From assembly GCA_035631035.1 (NCBI GenBank), contig DASQJL010000113.1:62001-126000 (forward strand): DNA of 64,000 nucleotides. The letters run 5' to 3'. Source of the stretch: Candidatus Binatia bacterium (lineage in GTDB: Bacteria > Eisenbacteria > RBG-16-71-46 > SZUA-252). Positions 25,477 to 34,801 of this stretch are shown one piece after another (positions within the stretch are counted from its first letter, which is position 1; each line of letters begins with the position of its first letter). A program made the translations under genes and the position numbers. The notes beneath the pieces are model-generated. The model did not search any database, had not been told where the DNA came from, and was given only the letters and a program-made list of their open reading frames with translations.

Positions 25477-26220
25477 ATGCCCGATCCGATCGAGCTGGAA
25501 GGCGTCGCCAAGATATTCGGCGAAGCCACGGCGCTCGACGTGCCTCGCCTCGCCGTCGGCGCGCGGACCACGCTGGCCGTGGTGGGCCCGAGCGGCTGCG
25601 GGAAGAGCACGCTGCTCCGCCTGGTCGTGGGGCTCCTCGTCCCCGACCGGGGCGTCGTGCGCGTGGCCGGCGCGGTCATGGGACCCTCCACGCGCGCGGC
25701 GGTCCTGCCCCGCATCGGCTACGTCATCCAGGAGGGCGGCCTCTTCCCCCACCTGACCGCGGGCGCGAACGTCACGCTCGCCGCCGAGGACCACGGCTGG
25801 CCCCGTGAGCGCCGGGAGAAGCGCCTCGCCGAGCTCCTCGAGCTCACGCAGATGCCGCGCGCGCTGCTCGCGCGCTACCCCGCCGAGCTGAGCGGCGGCC
25901 AGCGCCAGCGCGTGGCCCTGATGCGCGCCCTGATGCTCGATCCCGACGTCGTGCTCCTCGACGAGCCGCTCGCGGCGCTCGATCCGATGATCCGGGCCGA
26001 CCTCCAGCGCGACCTGCGCGCCGTCTTCGAGCGGCTGCACAAGACGGTCCTCTTCGTGACGCACGACGTCGGCGAGGCCGCGACGATCGGCGACGAGATC
26101 GCGCTGATGCGGGCGGGGCGCGTCGTGCAGCGCGGCGCGTTCCGGGACCTGATCGACCGGCCGGCCGATCCCTTCGTCACGGCGTTCCTCACTGCGCAGC
26201 GGACGGTCGCGTGGACGTGA
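25477..26220 (+). CDS. ABC transporter ATPase, OpuA/OpuB (EgtV-like)
   Basis: The 247-residue ATPase has Walker A GPSGCGKST, Q-loop YVIQEGGLFPHLT, signature LSGGQRQR, Walker B VLLDEPLAALDP and the H-loop His. The sequence is of the quaternary-amine/osmoprotectant uptake class (ProV/OpuCA), without C-terminal CBS domains, which makes it short and EgtV-like. It couples ATP hydrolysis to the fused permease encoded next; the two genes overlap by 4 nt (GTGA). The unit continues into egtB and egtD, which suggests that the substrate is ergothioneine or a betaine related to it. Confidence 0.92.
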   Translation: MPDPIELEGVAKIFGEATALDVPRLAVGARTTLAVVGPSGCGKSTLLRLVVGLLVPDRGVVRVAGAVMGPSTRAAVLPRIGYVIQEGGLFPHLTAGANVTLAAEDHGWPRERREKRLAELLELTQMPRALLARYPAELSGGQRQRVALMRALMLDPDVVLLDEPLAALDPMIRADLQRDLRAVFERLHKTVLFVTHDVGEAATIGDEIALMRAGRVVQRGAFRDLIDRPADPFVTAFLTAQRTVAWT

Positions 26221-27842
26221 GGCTCCGGGCCGCGCTCCTCCTCGCGGCGGCGATGGCCGGCCCGGCCGCGGCGCCGGTCGCGGCGCGCGCCGACCGCGGC
26301 GTCGCCGTGGGCTCCAAGGCGTTCGCCGAATCGTGGATCCTGGGCGATGCGCTGGCTGCCGCGATGCGCGAGGCCGGCGTCTCGGCCGTGGTGCACCGGC
26401 GGAACCTGGGCGGCACCGAGATCGTGCTCCAGGCGCTCCGCTCGGGGAACGTGGACGTCTATCCCGAGTACACCGGCACCGTCCAGGAGGTGGTGCTCCA
26501 CGCTCCCCGCGCGCTGAGCCCGGCGGAGATGCGCTCCTCGCTCGCCCGGATCGGGCTGGGGATGAGCGAGCCGATCGGCTTCGACGACAGCTACGCGATC
26601 GCCGTCACGCCCCAGGCGGCGCGCCGCTACGGCCTGCGCCTGCTGTCGGACCTGGCCCGGCACCCCGAGGTGCGCCTGGGCCTCACGCACGAGTTCCTGG
26701 GCCGCGCGGACGGGTTCCCCGGCCTCGCCGCGCGCTACGGACTCTCGCGCCGGAACGTGACCGGCATCCAGCACGAGCTGGCCTACGCCGCCATGGCGAG
26801 CGGGAAGATCGACGCCACCGACATCTACACGACCGACGCGCAGATCGAGCGGATGGGGCTGGTCGTGCTGCGAGACGACCGCGCGTTCTTTCCCCGCTAC
26901 GACGCGGTGTGGCTCTACCGGCTGGACCTGGCGCGCCGCGAGCCGCACGCGATGGCGGCCCTGCGGCGGCTGACCGGCACGATCGATCAGGCGCGGATGA
27001 TCCGCGCCAACGCGCGCGTGGTGCTGGGCGGCGCCGAATCGCCCGCGGTCGCCGAGTCGCTCCTCGCGGAGATTTCCGGAACCGGCGCGCCGGCGCCGAC
27101 GACGGCCGACCGGGGCGGAAGGACGGCCCGCATCGCCAGGAACACCCTCCAGCACCTGAAGCTCGTTTCGCTCTCGCTGGTCGCCGCGGTGCTGATCGGC
27201 GTGCCGCTCGGCGTGGCCGCGGCGCGTTCGCGCTGGATCGGCGGGCCGGTCCTGGCCGCGGCCGGTCTCGCGCAGACCGTCCCCTCGCTCGCGCTCCTCG
27301 CGGTGCTGATTCCCCTGCTCGGGATCGGCGTGCTCCCGGCGCTGGTCGCGCTCTTCCTCTACAGCCTGCTTCCGATCGTCCGGAACACCTACGTCGGCCT
27401 CACGACGATTCCCCCGCCCCTGATCGAGTCGGCCGCGTGCCTTCCCCTCTCGGCCCGCGCGCAGCTGACCCGGATCCGCCTACCCCTGGCCTCCCCCGCG
27501 ATCCTGGCGGGGATCCGGACCAGCGCCGTGATCAACGTCGGCTCGGCCACCCTGGCCGCCCTGATCGGCGCGGGAGGCCTGGGAGAGCCGATCCTCTCCG
27601 GCATCCAGCTCCGCCGGAACGACCTGATCCTGGAAGGGGCCATTCCGGCGGCCCTCCTGGCGCTCCTGGTCGAGCGCGCCTTCGACCTGGCCGACCGGAT
27701 GGTGGTCCCCAAGGGACTTCGGCTGGCCGCGGGGGCCGGCGCGAAACGGCGGCGGCGAGGCGCCGATTCGTCTAAAATCGAGGGCGAATCAACCCTGGAG
27801 GCGAACCATGACCCAGACGCTCCGATCGAGCGAAACTCCTGA
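26217..27842 (+). CDS. Fused substrate-binding protein and permease, OpuB/EgtU type
   Basis: The 541-residue protein has a signal peptide (about 1-26). A type-F substrate-binding domain follows at about 28-285, with VGSKAFAESWILGDAL, NLGGTEIVLQALRSGNVDVYPEYTGT, GFDDSYAIAV and DATDIYTTDAQIE. Then come five or six membrane segments of an OpuBB-like permease (about 300-515) with the EAA-type loop around ESAACLPLSARAQLTRIRLPLA. In known OpuABC and EgtU fusions the permease comes first and the binding domain last; here the order is reversed. GTG 26217 overlaps the ATPase stop by 4 nt. Its 3' end overlaps egtB by 35 nt. Glycine betaine is the conservative substrate guess; ergothioneine or hercynine is favoured by context. 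Confidence 0.9.
   Translation: MRLRAALLLAAAMAGPAAAPVAARADRGVAVGSKAFAESWILGDALAAAMREAGVSAVVHRRNLGGTEIVLQALRSGNVDVYPEYTGTVQEVVLHAPRALSPAEMRSSLARIGLGMSEPIGFDDSYAIAVTPQAARRYGLRLLSDLARHPEVRLGLTHEFLGRADGFPGLAARYGLSRRNVTGIQHELAYAAMASGKIDATDIYTTDAQIERMGLVVLRDDRAFFPRYDAVWLYRLDLARREPHAMAALRRLTGTIDQARMIRANARVVLGGAESPAVAESLLAEISGTGAPAPTTADRGGRTARIARNTLQHLKLVSLSLVAAVLIGVPLGVAAARSRWIGGPVLAAAGLAQTVPSLALLAVLIPLLGIGVLPALVALFLYSLLPIVRNTYVGLTTIPPPLIESAACLPLSARAQLTRIRLPLASPAILAGIRTSAVINVGSATLAALIGAGGLGEPILSGIQLRRNDLILEGAIPAALLALLVERAFDLADRMVVPKGLRLAAGAGAKRRRRGADSSKIEGESTLEANHDPDAPIERNS
27773..27778 (+). promoter_or_regulatory. Possible internal -10 before egtB
   Basis: TAAAAT lies in the last codons of the transporter gene, 29 nt before egtB ATG 27808, and a CTGGAGG ribosome site follows. 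No good -35 is seen. It may allow extra egtBD transcription. Confidence 0.3.
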
Positions 27843-29127
27843 AGCACTCGCCGCCCGCCTCGCCGGCGCGCGGGCCCAGACCGACCAGATCTTCGAGGTG
27901 CTGAAGCCGGAGGCGCTGTACGAGCGGGCGATCCCCGAGCGGCATCGCATGGCCTTCTACCTGGGCCACCTCGAGGCCTTCGACGGCAACCTGCTCCGCC
28001 AGGCCTACGACCTCGCGTCGTTCAATCCCGTCTACGACAAGCTGTTCGCGTTCGGAATCGATCCGGTCGACGGCCAGCTGCCGAGCGACGGCGCGGACGT
28101 CTGGCCCCGCCCCGAGCCGATCCGCGCCTACAACGGCCGGATCCGGGAAGCCGTGGACGAGTGCCTCACGGGCAAGCGTCCGATCGGCGCCGGCCACGAT
28201 CCGGGGACCATCATCAACATGGCGATCGAGCACCGGTTGATGCACGCCGAGACGCTGGCCTATCTGCTGCATCAGCTCCCGATCAAGCTGAAGAAAGGGA
28301 AGCCGGACGCGCCCATGACCTCCGCCGCGGGCGTGGACGCGGCGCGCACGGTGCGCATCCCGGCGGGCAGAGCGACGCTCGGACGCTCCCGCGCCTCGGG
28401 CGTGTTCGGGTGGGACAACGAATTCGGGGAGCGCGTCGTGCAGGTGCCGGAATTCGAGGTCGACGCCTACAAGGTCACGAACGGCCGCTTTCTCGAGTTC
28501 GTCAAGGATGGCGGCTACGAAGACTCGAGCCACTGGACCCCGGAGAACTGGGAGTGGCGGGAGCGCCAGAAGCTCGCGAACCCGCCCTTCTGGACGCGGA
28601 AGGCGGGCGCGTGGCACTACCGCGGCATGTTCTCGGAGCCGCTCCTCGCGATGGACGCGCCGGTCTACGTGAGTCATGCGGAAGCCTCCGCCTTCGCGCG
28701 CTGGGCCGGCCGCGCGCTTCCGACGGAGGCGCAATTCCACCGGGCCGCCTACGGAACGCCCTCGGGCGAGGAGCGCGAATACCCCTGGGGAAACCAGCCG
28801 CCGCGGGAGGAGCACGGAAACTTCGATTTCCACCGCTGGGACCCCACGCCGGTCGGAAGCCATCCCGCCGGGGCGAGCGCGTTCGGCGTGGACGAGACGG
28901 TCGGGAACGGCTGGGAGTGGACCTCCTCGCTCTTCGAGCCCTTCCCCGGTTTCGAGGCGCATCCCTTCTATCGCGGCTACTCGGCCGACTTCTTCGACGG
29001 CAAGCACTACGTGATGAAGGGGGGCTCGCCGCGCACGGCGGCCTGCATGCTGCGCCGCTCGTTCCGGAACTGGTTCCAGCCGAGATACCCCTACGTGTAC
29101 GCGGCGTTCCGGACGGTGGCCGGGTGA
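27808..29127 (+). CDS. egtB: EgtB-type sulfoxide synthase (ergothioneine biosynthesis)
   Basis: The 439-residue protein joins a DinB_2 domain (about 15-165) to a formylglycine-generating-enzyme-like domain (about 180-437). The iron ligands are visible: His54 in LGHLEAF and the pair His142/His146 in EHRLMHAET. The second domain shows DAYKVTNGRFLEFV, FARWAGRALPTEAQFHRAAYG, YPWGNQ and GNGWEWTSS. EgtB is an iron enzyme that couples hercynine to a thiol (cysteine or gamma-glutamylcysteine) through a sulfoxide. No EgtA or EgtC is nearby, so cysteine may be the donor or these lie elsewhere. It overlaps the transporter gene before it and egtD after it (GTGA). Confidence 0.88.
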   Translation: MTQTLRSSETPEALAARLAGARAQTDQIFEVLKPEALYERAIPERHRMAFYLGHLEAFDGNLLRQAYDLASFNPVYDKLFAFGIDPVDGQLPSDGADVWPRPEPIRAYNGRIREAVDECLTGKRPIGAGHDPGTIINMAIEHRLMHAETLAYLLHQLPIKLKKGKPDAPMTSAAGVDAARTVRIPAGRATLGRSRASGVFGWDNEFGERVVQVPEFEVDAYKVTNGRFLEFVKDGGYEDSSHWTPENWEWRERQKLANPPFWTRKAGAWHYRGMFSEPLLAMDAPVYVSHAEASAFARWAGRALPTEAQFHRAAYGTPSGEEREYPWGNQPPREEHGNFDFHRWDPTPVGSHPAGASAFGVDETVGNGWEWTSSLFEPFPGFEAHPFYRGYSADFFDGKHYVMKGGSPRTAACMLRRSFRNWFQPRYPYVYAAFRTVAG

Positions 29128-30152
29128 CCGAGCCATCAGCCGCCGGGGGGGCAGGCCCCCGCGGCGGCGCCGACGCCGGTGGAAAGGCGGCCCCGGGCAG
29201 CGACATTCCCGGCATGGATCCGGAGATCCTGGCCGCGATCCGGTCCGGGCTTTCCGGCCCGGGCCCGAAGAAGCTGCCGGCGTCACTCCTCTACGACGAG
29301 CTGGGCACGGCCTTGTTCGAGGCGATCAGTGCGCTCCCCGAGTACGGGCTCACGCGCGCGGACGAGCGGATCCTGCGCCGCCACGCCCCGGCCATCACGC
29401 GCGGCCTGGCCACGCCGCTCCTCGTGGCCGAGCTGGGGAGCGGAACCGGGCGGAAGACGCGCTGGATCCTGGACGCGCTCGCCTCGCGGCAGACGACGCA
29501 CTACTACCCCATCGACATCTCGGAGACCGCCCTCGCCAAGTGCGCGACGGTGCTGGGGCGACTCCCCGCCGTGCGCTTCGAGGCGATCCACGCCGACTAT
29601 CTGGCTGGCCTGGCCAGCGTCGCGGCGCAGCGCCGGAGCGCCCACCATCTCCTGGTTCTTTTCCTGGGGAGCACGATCGGAAATTTCGAGCCCGACGCGG
29701 CCCGGTCGTTCCTGCGCGAGGTGCGCCGCACGCTGAAACCGGGAGACGCGCTGCTCCTGGGCACCGATCGGGTCAAGCCGGCGCCCACGCTGATCCGGGC
29801 CTACGACGATCCGCTGGGGGTCACCGCGGCGTTCGATCGAAATCTCCTGGCCCGCATGAACCGGGACCTCGGCGCCTCGTTCGACCTCGCCCTCTTCCGC
29901 CACGAGGCGCGCTGGCGCGAAGCGGAGCGCCGGATCGAGATGCACCTGGTGGCCAAGCGCGCCCACGAGGTCGCGATTCCGGCGCTCGATCTCCGCGTCT
30001 CCTTCAAGGACGGCGAGAGCATCTGGACCGAGAGCTCGTACAAGTTCGAGAAGGACGACGTGGCCAAGCTGGCGAAGGCGGCGGGTTTCGAGGTCGCGGC
30101 GGAATGGGTGGACGAAGAGTGGCCGTTCGCGGAGGCGCTGCTCCGGGTCTAG
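29124..30152 (+). CDS. egtD: L-histidine N-alpha-methyltransferase EgtD
   Basis: The 342-residue enzyme trimethylates histidine to hercynine using SAM. After a Gly-rich N-terminal tail of about 30 residues it shows the family entry LLYDELGTALFEAISALPEYGLTRADE, the SAM loop VAELGSGTGRKTRWIL, YYPIDISETAL, FLGSTIGNFEP and a C-terminal ESSYKFEKDDV. GTG 29124 overlaps the egtB stop by 4 nt. The EgtB-EgtD pair is the minimal ergothioneine module. The third step, C-S lyase (EgtE), is not in the window; PLP enzymes elsewhere could serve. Confidence 0.92.
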   Translation: MTEPSAAGGAGPRGGADAGGKAAPGSDIPGMDPEILAAIRSGLSGPGPKKLPASLLYDELGTALFEAISALPEYGLTRADERILRRHAPAITRGLATPLLVAELGSGTGRKTRWILDALASRQTTHYYPIDISETALAKCATVLGRLPAVRFEAIHADYLAGLASVAAQRRSAHHLLVLFLGSTIGNFEPDAARSFLREVRRTLKPGDALLLGTDRVKPAPTLIRAYDDPLGVTAAFDRNLLARMNRDLGASFDLALFRHEARWREAERRIEMHLVAKRAHEVAIPALDLRVSFKDGESIWTESSYKFEKDDVAKLAKAAGFEVAAEWVDEEWPFAEALLRV

Positions 30153-30165
30153 GGAGATCCGCCCG

Positions 30166-30531
30166 ATGAAACAGACCGACGACTATCTCCTGAGGCAGAT
30201 CCAGACGGTGGCCGACATGATCGCGCGCGCCGCCGGGCTTCGTCTCGAGGGTTCGCCCGACGAGGCGCGCGCCGTCCTCGAGCAGGCCTACGGCGTGCTG
30301 CTCGCGGGCCAGACCGCGCTCATCCGCCGCCTCGACGCGGGGACGGCGGCGTCCCTGCTCGGCTCGCCGGAGCGGATCCTCATGCTCGCGCGCCTGTTCG
30401 AAGAGGAATCGGAGCTCGACGGCAACCCCGCGCTCCGCGAGCGGACGATCGAGCTGACGCGCGAGGCGCTGCGGCGCGATCCCGAGAACGACGAGGCCAA
30501 AGTACTCCTGGCCAAGTGGTCGGCTCCGTGA
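30166..30531 (+). CDS. Small helical protein, DUF6483-like
   Basis: The 121-residue protein is all helical, starting DDYLLRQIQTVADMIARAAGL. It contains a paired-helix pattern (SPDEARAVLEQAYGVLL; GSPERILMLARLFEEESEL) seen in DUF6483 proteins, and it ends in a TPR-like segment (EALRRDPENDEAKVLLAKW). Function unknown. It follows egtD by 13 bp with a GGGAGAT-like site, so it may belong to the same transcript, though no link with ergothioneine is known. It converges with kynU, 45 bp away. Confidence 0.65.
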   Translation: MKQTDDYLLRQIQTVADMIARAAGLRLEGSPDEARAVLEQAYGVLLAGQTALIRRLDAGTAASLLGSPERILMLARLFEEESELDGNPALRERTIELTREALRRDPENDEAKVLLAKWSAP

Positions 30532-30576
30532 GGCGTGGAAAGGTAGTCGTCCCAGAGCAGCGGTGACGCCTCGCCG

Positions 30577-31758
30577 TCAGGCTCCACGCTGGGCTTCCGC
30601 CACGCGGCCCAGCTCAGCGATCGCGCGCTCGATCTGCTCGTCGGCGAGGTAGGGCGCGGGGCCCAGGCGTAGTTGATCTCCCCGGAAATCGGCCAGGACG
30701 CCGCGCGCGCGGAGTCCGGCGCAGATCGCTTCGGCGCGGGGCGACCGGAGCGCCAGAAAGCCGCCGATCCGTTCGAGTGGAAGGGAGCGATCGCGCGCGA
30801 TCACCCCGGCGTCCTTGCCGAGCGCGTCGAAGCCGCCGGCCAGGAGACGCAGCTGATGCTCGCTGATCGCGCGCAGCCGCTCCGGCGTGAGCCCCTGCTG
30901 CTCGAAGAAATCGAAAACGCGTGCGGCGCGATAGTGGCTGGTGGGGTCGTACGTCGCCCCGGCCCATCGGTCGGGCCCTTCCGCGTAGGCCACGCGTCCG
31001 GACGAGCGATCGGTGAGATGCGCGAACTCGCCGTACCAGCCGGTGATCACCGGCCGGTAGTCGCGGGCGTGCGGCGGAACCCGCAGGAAGCAGTTCCCCT
31101 CCCCCAGCTGGCAGTACTTGTAGCCGCCGCCCACGACGAACGCCTCCTCCAGCCCCTCGGCGCGCAATGAGAAGGGCACGACGTTCAGATGGTGATAGGC
31201 GTCGACCAGCAGCTCGGTGCCCTGTGCCCGGCACGCCACCGCCACGGAGCCCAGCCCCGGGACGATCGCCGCGTTTCCGAAGAGCACGGAGGAGGCGAGC
31301 ACCGCGGCCGTCCTGCCGTTCACGGCCCCGGCGAGGCGATCGGCGATGGCGTCGGGAGGGTCGGCGGGCACCTTCACGATCTCGAGCCGTCCATCCTCGG
31401 CGAGCCGGTCGAGCTGGCGGCGGATCGAGTGGAATTCGCCGTCGGTGGTGACCAGCCGCGGCCGCTCGCGCAGGGGAAGGGCGGAGAGAAAGCGCAGCAC
31501 CAGCTCGTGGGTGTTCTGCCCGAGCGCGACCTCGTCCGGCGCGGCGCCGAGGAGCCTGGCGAAGCCGCGGCGCACGCGGTCGGCCTGTTCCGCCGCGCGC
31601 CCCCACTTCTCGTCCACCAGCGCCGCCGCGTCGTTCCACGCCTGGACCTGCCCGTCGAACGCGACGTCCGGCCACGCCTGGTGCGAATGACCCGTCAGGA
31701 GGAGCCGCTCGGAGACCCGGAAGCGCGTGTAGTGCGCAGCGAGATCGCCCGGCGTCAT
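30577..31758 (-). CDS. kynU: Kynureninase (class V aminotransferase fold)
   Basis: The 393-residue PLP enzyme has QNTHELVLRFLSAL in the cofactor region, VDAYHHLNVVPF with Asp186 for the pyridine nitrogen, and GGGYKYCQLGEGNCFLRV with Lys214 as Schiff-base lysine. The GxGYKY...G-N motif is that of kynureninases, which cleave kynurenine to anthranilate and alanine. ATG 31758 overlaps the stop of the dioxygenase gene by 4 nt. As the last gene of the cluster, it would feed anthranilate to the CoA ligase. A general class V aminotransferase is the alternative; context strongly favours kynureninase. Confidence 0.82.
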   Translation of the reverse strand: MTPGDLAAHYTRFRVSERLLLTGHSHQAWPDVAFDGQVQAWNDAAALVDEKWGRAAEQADRVRRGFARLLGAAPDEVALGQNTHELVLRFLSALPLRERPRLVTTDGEFHSIRRQLDRLAEDGRLEIVKVPADPPDAIADRLAGAVNGRTAAVLASSVLFGNAAIVPGLGSVAVACRAQGTELLVDAYHHLNVVPFSLRAEGLEEAFVVGGGYKYCQLGEGNCFLRVPPHARDYRPVITGWYGEFAHLTDRSSGRVAYAEGPDRWAGATYDPTSHYRAARVFDFFEQQGLTPERLRAISEHQLRLLAGGFDALGKDAGVIARDRSLPLERIGGFLALRSPRAEAICAGLRARGVLADFRGDQLRLGPAPYLADEQIERAIAELGRVAEAQRGA

Positions 31759-32537
31759 AGCTCCGACCGGATCGCCCACAGGTCGGGGAAGAACGGACGG
31801 TCCAGGGTCGTGCGCAAGTAGGCGGCCCCCTCCGACCCCCCGGTCCCCTGCTTCGAGCCGATCGTGCGCTCCACCATCTTCACGTGGCGGTAGCGCCATT
31901 CCTGGAAGCCCTCGTCCAGGTCCACCAGCCGCTCGCACAACGACGCCGTCATGGCGTCCTTCCGGTAGACCTCGATCAGCACGCGGTGCAGCTCCGGCGC
32001 GGGGGCGACCGCCTGGGTCACGTCCCGCCCCAACAGCTCCAGCGGCACGTCGTAGCCCGCCGACGCCAGGAATCGGAGGAAGGCGTCCCACACGGTCGAC
32101 TCCGACGCGCGCCGCTCCAGCCGCTGGCGCGCCGTGCTCCCCTCGGGATAGCGCGCGAGCGCCGCGTCGCTCCGCGCGCCGAGCAGGAACTCCAGCTCCC
32201 GGAACTGCCACGACTGGAACCCGCTCCCCGACTCCAGCCGCGCCCGGAAGGAGAGGAACTCCAGCGGCGTCATCGTCTCGAGCACGTCGATCTGCGCGAC
32301 CACGACCTTGAGGATGGTGAGCACCCGCTTCAGTGTGTGCAGCGCGCGGGGGAGATCGTTGGCGGCGAGGCGCCCCTTGAGGTAATCCATCTCGTGGAGC
32401 AGCTCCTTGAACCACAGCTCGTAGACCTGGTGGATCACGATGAAGAGCGTCTCGTCGTGCTCGGGCCCCTCGGAGAGCGGGGACTGCAGCGCGAGGAGCT
32501 CGTCGAGTTTGAGATAGCTGCCGTAGGTGACTCCCAT
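31755..32537 (-). CDS. kynA: Tryptophan 2,3-dioxygenase
   Basis: The 260-residue haem enzyme opens the indole ring of tryptophan to N-formylkynurenine with O2. FIVIHQVYELWFKELLHEMD carries His36 (substrate side). The haem ligand is His218 in YRHVKMVERTIGSK, followed by the loop GTGGSEGAAYLR. The length fits bacterial tetrameric TDO. It lies 11 bp after the monooxygenase/reductase gene and overlaps kynU by 4 nt, so entry enzyme and hydrolase are coupled. No regulator is seen in the cluster. Confidence 0.95.
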   Translation of the reverse strand: MGVTYGSYLKLDELLALQSPLSEGPEHDETLFIVIHQVYELWFKELLHEMDYLKGRLAANDLPRALHTLKRVLTILKVVVAQIDVLETMTPLEFLSFRARLESGSGFQSWQFRELEFLLGARSDAALARYPEGSTARQRLERRASESTVWDAFLRFLASAGYDVPLELLGRDVTQAVAPAPELHRVLIEVYRKDAMTASLCERLVDLDEGFQEWRYRHVKMVERTIGSKQGTGGSEGAAYLRTTLDRPFFPDLWAIRSEL

Positions 32538-32548
32538 CGCGCCTCCGA

Positions 32549-34801
32549 TCAGGAAAAGCGGGGACGAAACTGGTTCAGCGATTCGTAGGGATCGGGCCAG
32601 GGAAGAGGCCAGCCCAGCTCGTAGGCGGCGTGCCGCGTCCAGTACGGGTCCCACAGGTGCGCCCGCGCCAGCAGGCAGAGATCGGCGCGCCCCGCGGCCA
32701 GGATCGTGTTCACGTCGGCGTAGGAGGAGATGTTTCCCACCGCCATCGTCGCGATCCCGGCCTCGTGCCGGATCCGGTCGGCGAAGGGGGTCTGGAAGAG
32801 CCGTCCGTAGACCGGCCTCTGGTCGGGCACCGTCTGCCCCGCTGAGACGTCCACGATATCGCACCCCGCGGCCTTCAGCATCCGCGCGACACGGACCGAG
32901 TCCTCGGGGCCCATGCCGCCGGGCTTCCAGTCGACCGCGGAGATGCGAACCGACATGGGGCGCTCCTCGGGCCAGACCGCCCGCACGGCGCGGAACACCT
33001 CGAGCGGAAAGCGCATCCGGTTCTCGAGGGGGCCGCCGTACTCGTCCTCGCGCCGGTTGGTGAGCGGCGAGATGAAGCTCGCGAGCAGGTAGCCGTGCGC
33101 CATGTGGATTTCCAGGAGGTCGAACCCCGCCGTCACGGCGTGGTGCGCCGCCTGGGTGAACTGCCCGACCACCAGGTCCATGTCGGCTCGCGTCATCTCG
33201 CGTGGCGTCTGGCTGTGCGGGAAGTAGGGGATCGGCGAAGGGGCGAGAATTGGCCAGCCTCCCGTCTCCAGCGGCTGCGCGTCCCCCTCCCACGAGAGCT
33301 TGGTCGCGCCTTTCCGTCCCGCATGGCCCAGCTGCATCGCGATCTTCGCCGGCGTCCGCCCGTGCACGAAGTCCACGATCCGCTTCCACGCGGCCGCGTG
33401 CCTCTCGGAATAGAGCCCCGTGCACCCCGGAGAGATCCGCCCCTCCGGGCTCACGTCGGTCATCTCGACGAAGACGAGCCCGGCGCCGCCGATGGCGCGC
33501 GACCCGATGTGCACCAGGTGCCAGTCGTCGGGCATGCCGTCGGTCGCCGAGTACTGGCACATCGGCGAGACGACGACGCGGTTCCGGAATACCAGGTCGC
33601 GCAGGCGGAACGGCGTGAACATCGGCGGAGGCGCCGGCGCGCGCGGAACGGGAGCGCCCGACTGCTCCTCCGCCCGCTCCGCGAACCAGGAGTCCACCCG
33701 CGCGGTGAAGGCCGGGTCCCGAAGCTTGAGATTTTCGTGCGTCACGCGAAGGCTCCGCGTGATCAGGGTGAACGCGAACTGGAGCGGGTCGAGGTCCATG
33801 TAGCGCTCGGTGTCCTCGAACCACTGGAGCGAGGCCTGGGCGGCGCGCTGCAGGCTCTCCACCGCGGGGCGGCGGGCGGCTTCGTAGGCCGTGAGCGCGT
33901 CGGCGATGGAGGGCTGGGTCCGGAGCGCTTCGACCAGCGCCACGGCATCCTCCATCGCGAGCTTGGTCCCGGAACCCACCGAGAAGTGGGCCGTGTGCGC
34001 CGCGTCCCCCGCGAGCACGACGTTGCCGTGGGACCAGCGCTCGTTCCGGATGGTCGGAAAGCTGCGCCAGATCGAGCGGTTCCCGAGGAGGCGGTGCCCC
34101 TCCAGCTCCTCGGCGAAGAGCGCCTCGCAGAAGGCGATCGTGCGCCCCTCGTCCCCCTCGGCGAGCCCGGCCCGGCGCCACGTCGCCTCGGTGGCTTCGA
34201 CGATGAACGTGGAGCGATCGGGCTCGTACTGGTAGGCGTGCACGCGCCAGAGCCCGCTCGCGTCGCTCTTGAAATAGAAGGTGAACGCCGGGAAGGGCTT
34301 CGTGGTGCCGAGCCACACGAACCGGTTGGGCCGGACGTCCACGACCGGTCGGAAGTGCTCGCGATAGCGCTCCCGCACGGCGGAGTTCACGCCGTCCGCG
34401 GCGAGGATCAGGTCGGCTCCCTCGAGCGCCGCGGGGTCGAGCATCTCCCGCTCGAAGCAGAGGCGCACGCCCGCCTCGCGGCACCGGGCGGCCAGGATGC
34501 CGAGCAGGCCCGCCCGGGAGAGCCCCGAGAAGCGGTGCCCCGTCGAGACGAGGGTGTGTCCCTTGTAGTGGACCTCGATGTCGTCCCAGCGGTGGCAGCG
34601 CGCGGTCATCGCGGCCGCGACGTCGGCGTCGGCGACGGCGAGCGCCTCCTCGGTGGCATCGGAGAAGACCACGCCGAAGCCGAAGGTGTCGTCGGGCCGG
34701 TTCCGCTCGTAGACGGCGATCTCGTGCCTGGGGTCGGCCCGCTTCAAGAGCAGCGCGAAGAAGAGCCCGGCGGGGCCGCCGCCGATGACGGCGGCCTTCA
34801 T
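32549..34801 (-). CDS. Anthraniloyl-CoA monooxygenase/reductase (FAD monooxygenase-OYE fusion)
   Basis: The 750-residue protein is a fusion. The N-terminal domain (about 1-390) is a class A flavin monooxygenase with [16 protein letters not shown] and [16 protein letters not shown]. The C-terminal domain (about 400-750) is an old yellow enzyme with [32 protein letters not shown] and [11 protein letters not shown]. This layout is that of Azoarcus evansii 2-aminobenzoyl-CoA monooxygenase/reductase, which hydroxylates and reduces the ring to a 5-oxocyclohexene-CoA, and of salicylyl-CoA 5-hydroxylase. Presence of TDO, KynU and a benzoate-CoA-ligase-type enzyme favours the 2-aminobenzoyl-CoA substrate. 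Start ATG 34801 overlaps the previous stop by 4 nt. Confidence 0.92.
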   Translation of the reverse strand: MKAAVIGGGPAGLFFALLLKRADPRHEIAVYERNRPDDTFGFGVVFSDATEEALAVADADVAAAMTARCHRWDDIEVHYKGHTLVSTGHRFSGLSRAGLLGILAARCREAGVRLCFEREMLDPAALEGADLILAADGVNSAVRERYREHFRPVVDVRPNRFVWLGTTKPFPAFTFYFKSDASGLWRVHAYQYEPDRSTFIVEATEATWRRAGLAEGDEGRTIAFCEALFAEELEGHRLLGNRSIWRSFPTIRNERWSHGNVVLAGDAAHTAHFSVGSGTKLAMEDAVALVEALRTQPSIADALTAYEAARRPAVESLQRAAQASLQWFEDTERYMDLDPLQFAFTLITRSLRVTHENLKLRDPAFTARVDSWFAERAEEQSGAPVPRAPAPPPMFTPFRLRDLVFRNRVVVSPMCQYSATDGMPDDWHLVHIGSRAIGGAGLVFVEMTDVSPEGRISPGCTGLYSERHAAAWKRIVDFVHGRTPAKIAMQLGHAGRKGATKLSWEGDAQPLETGGWPILAPSPIPYFPHSQTPREMTRADMDLVVGQFTQAAHHAVTAGFDLLEIHMAHGYLLASFISPLTNRREDEYGGPLENRMRFPLEVFRAVRAVWPEERPMSVRISAVDWKPGGMGPEDSVRVARMLKAAGCDIVDVSAGQTVPDQRPVYGRLFQTPFADRIRHEAGIATMAVGNISSYADVNTILAAGRADLCLLARAHLWDPYWTRHAAYELGWPLPWPDPYESLNQFRPRFS

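Noticed and set aside
30532-30576. Possible terminator between the DUF6483-like gene and kynU
   Set aside because: GAGGCGT and ACGCCTC can pair, but the loop is about 29 nt and there is no T-run, so the evidence is too weak for a call.
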